DNA of 64,000 bases from Flaviramulus_B aquimarinus (GTDB lineage: Bacteria; Bacteroidota; Bacteroidia; Flavobacteriales; Flavobacteriaceae), in contig NZ_BAABJH010000006.1 of the NCBI RefSeq assembly GCF_039543205.1, forward strand, positions 325,337-389,336, given 5' to 3'. The translations under genes and the position numbers were made by a program. Under the pieces are notes generated by a model. That model did not search any database and was not told the DNA's origin. It saw only the letters and a list, made by a program, of their open reading frames with translations. This document shows, in pieces, positions 63,901 to 64,000 of this stretch; within the stretch, counting starts at the first letter, position 1; every line of letters begins with the position of its first letter.

Positions 63901-64000
63901 AAGTTTCTACTGTACCTGATAACACCAATCCGACCATTACCTGTCCTGGCGATATTAGCCAAGGTGTGGATGCAGGACTTTGCTCAGCAGATATAACCTT
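60963..64000 (+). CDS. Giant surface adhesin with SprB and HYR repeats (3' end outside window)
   Basis: An open frame from the ATG at 60963 to the window end (1012 codons visible). A signal peptide (about 1-32, FFIVFSSLLTAQ) is followed by a domain of about 260 residues with several Cys (GGNNCFYIEIWG), a cadherin-like segment with DGTYTYVPSAGYTGDVVFDYEVC, and SprB-type repeats marked by SWNNG, YTVTVTDANGCT. The last visible part, NPTITCPGDIS, starts a HYR domain. Such proteins are exported by the T9SS and used in gliding or adhesion. A C-terminal sorting domain would be expected beyond the window. Confidence 0.9.
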   Translation, partial: MRNKYNCISVVNITKAIFLVFFIVFSSLLTAQQSPSIQTGVTFQWSDTQPNLSDPATIESITINSTVYNTFVVPSDYEMTRLGPSGHSPNRLIENGVTTASASNVSNWNTLALSAFQDKNLNHYFYANPNGQNICNDFNAIATTNAQKQTIFYNPAIPSNSDGVLAVTERGGNNCFYIEIWGIPAGGGVEQKLGETFIRNSGNYTGCNFTSPNSGSDYWHSGRCNQNGQTIAIGLFYLNDIAPTGSKISKIEFVGATSDHGDGKFFLLQKYAVDQQELNCIDTGYSGDLDLVNNVPDNSTYSLISGPTPAGQSFNLNTDGTYTYVPSAGYTGDVVFDYEVCLPAPNTSVCDQATVTLSFVDLPPEPTINIDCDPNSDNFIISVTSPLDAEYEYSLNNGTYQSSPDFTNLPEGSYSLSIRSMFSQCENDFPMNPIILDNLELTGTATDVSCRTEATGNIDISVSGGKTPYTFSWNNGDTTEDLNNVIAGNYTVTVTDANGCTITQNYTIDQPSQELSSTRTIDDVLCNGDTTGAIYLSVSGGTAPYTFLWNNGSTNQNITGLAAGNYSVLITDANGCTANNSATVTEPDSIPCQIIVDGCPPTIDTACSIDGSGTPFSWLPPQFSYQCCTSSPGDNYSFNVEFDLPESGNTCWDYNRVQRIGNNNLRLFQSSGTDVNFTAPLSYFDTTSGVIINMEIIIPSGIFDWTLEVLDNNTVVFSDTVTGLSSNGLQTITIPSSIPSGAYRLRFSFDDNGTNLNARDKIEVDRIYYNAVLLDTACLDGVNFAVTSNYNPGDLFPDGTTGVTYTATYTYPDGSTDVLTCGFDVTITNISLSEVTADRENVTCNGESDGSFTINATGGNVPYTYSLDNIDFTNTTGTFSNLSANNYIVYVKDDNDCSDTINVTITQPDELELSIESITDVACLGDTNGAIDISISGGTQPYTYAWSNSETSEDLSNLSAATYTVTVTDSNGCTISDSFEVSTVPDNTNPTITCPGDISQGVDAGLCSADIT
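62298..63917 (+). repeat. Four SprB-type repeats within the adhesin gene
   Basis: Homologous units of about 65-70 codons at 62298-62495, 62526-62723, 63480-63686 and 63720-63917. Each has a Cys-Asn-Gly or similar start, S-GG-x-PYT, an aromatic-SN or WNNG turn, a Leu-x-AGNYTV strand and D-x-NGC near the end. Units 2 and 3 are separated by an unrelated domain of about 250 residues (62724-63479). Confidence 0.75.

Noticed and set aside
1..64000. CRISPR arrays, insertion sequences, tRNA or rRNA genes, prophage
   Set aside because: No regularly spaced direct repeats, transposase motifs, cloverleaf ends or phage structural genes were seen.

Overview
The window is a contiguous chromosomal stretch of an AT-rich member of the Bacteroidota, almost certainly a marine-type Flavobacteriaceae. 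This rests on the Bacteroidota promoter motif TAnnTTTG in front of many genes, weak ribosome binding sites, a type IX secretion sorting domain, a SprB-repeat adhesin, family-typical proteins (DUF6503, DUF3822, DUF4126, DUF1835) and an RNase P RNA. No tRNA, rRNA, CRISPR array, insertion sequence or prophage was found. Most genes are ordinary housekeeping and accessory genes.

Layout. 1-3.8 kb: a minus-strand set of GNAT acetyltransferase (cut by the window edge), CHMI-type tautomerase, NmrA-like oxidoreductase, DUF1772 and DUF5367 membrane proteins, preceded by an AraC regulator. 4-8 kb: two secreted proteins (one an intradiol-dioxygenase relative lacking an iron ligand), then a large COG5610 HAD protein behind a tandem regulatory repeat. 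8-11 kb: split-subunit proton-translocating transhydrogenase. 11-16 kb: two DMT exporters, a cold-shock-domain protein, an SF2 helicase, an aldo/keto reductase. 16-20 kb: secreted proteins and an accessory patch with a small-peptide gene family (two near-identical 28-codon ORFs plus a diverged 44-codon one), a secreted protein and a decayed exbD. 20-31 kb: fused branched-chain 2-oxoacid dehydrogenase E1, a five-gene operon (2OG oxygenase, SUI1, DUF1835, nucleoside phosphorylase, lone substrate-binding protein), histidine ammonia-lyase, a TlpA-like lipoprotein and NnrE-NnrD.

31-36 kb: the thrA-thrB-thrC operon, preceded by a 35-residue leader peptide with ten threonines and hairpins suggesting attenuation. 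36-43 kb: gcvT, an SDR protein, pterin dehydratase, YebC, a NYN/OST-HTH protein and a large zinc metalloprotease. 43-47 kb: an acyltransferase, a KdnB-like Kdo 8-oxidase, a HAD phosphatase and KdsB, pointing to lipid A core sugar (Kdo or 8-amino-Kdo) synthesis. 47-56 kb: RecD-like helicase, DUF3822-RsmD set, lipoproteins, rnpB, dnaX, a lipoprotein and miaE. 56-60.5 kb: an outer-membrane beta-barrel, Ppx, PPK1 and SixA. The window ends inside a giant SprB/HYR surface adhesin.

The best candidates for something undescribed are the small basic-peptide family at 18.0-19.0 kb, whose two copies differ mostly at third codon positions, and the tandem 20-bp-phased ATGAA repeats upstream of the COG5610 gene. 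The threonine leader peptide is the most informative regulatory element. All functional statements are from reading sequence by eye; no database search was possible.
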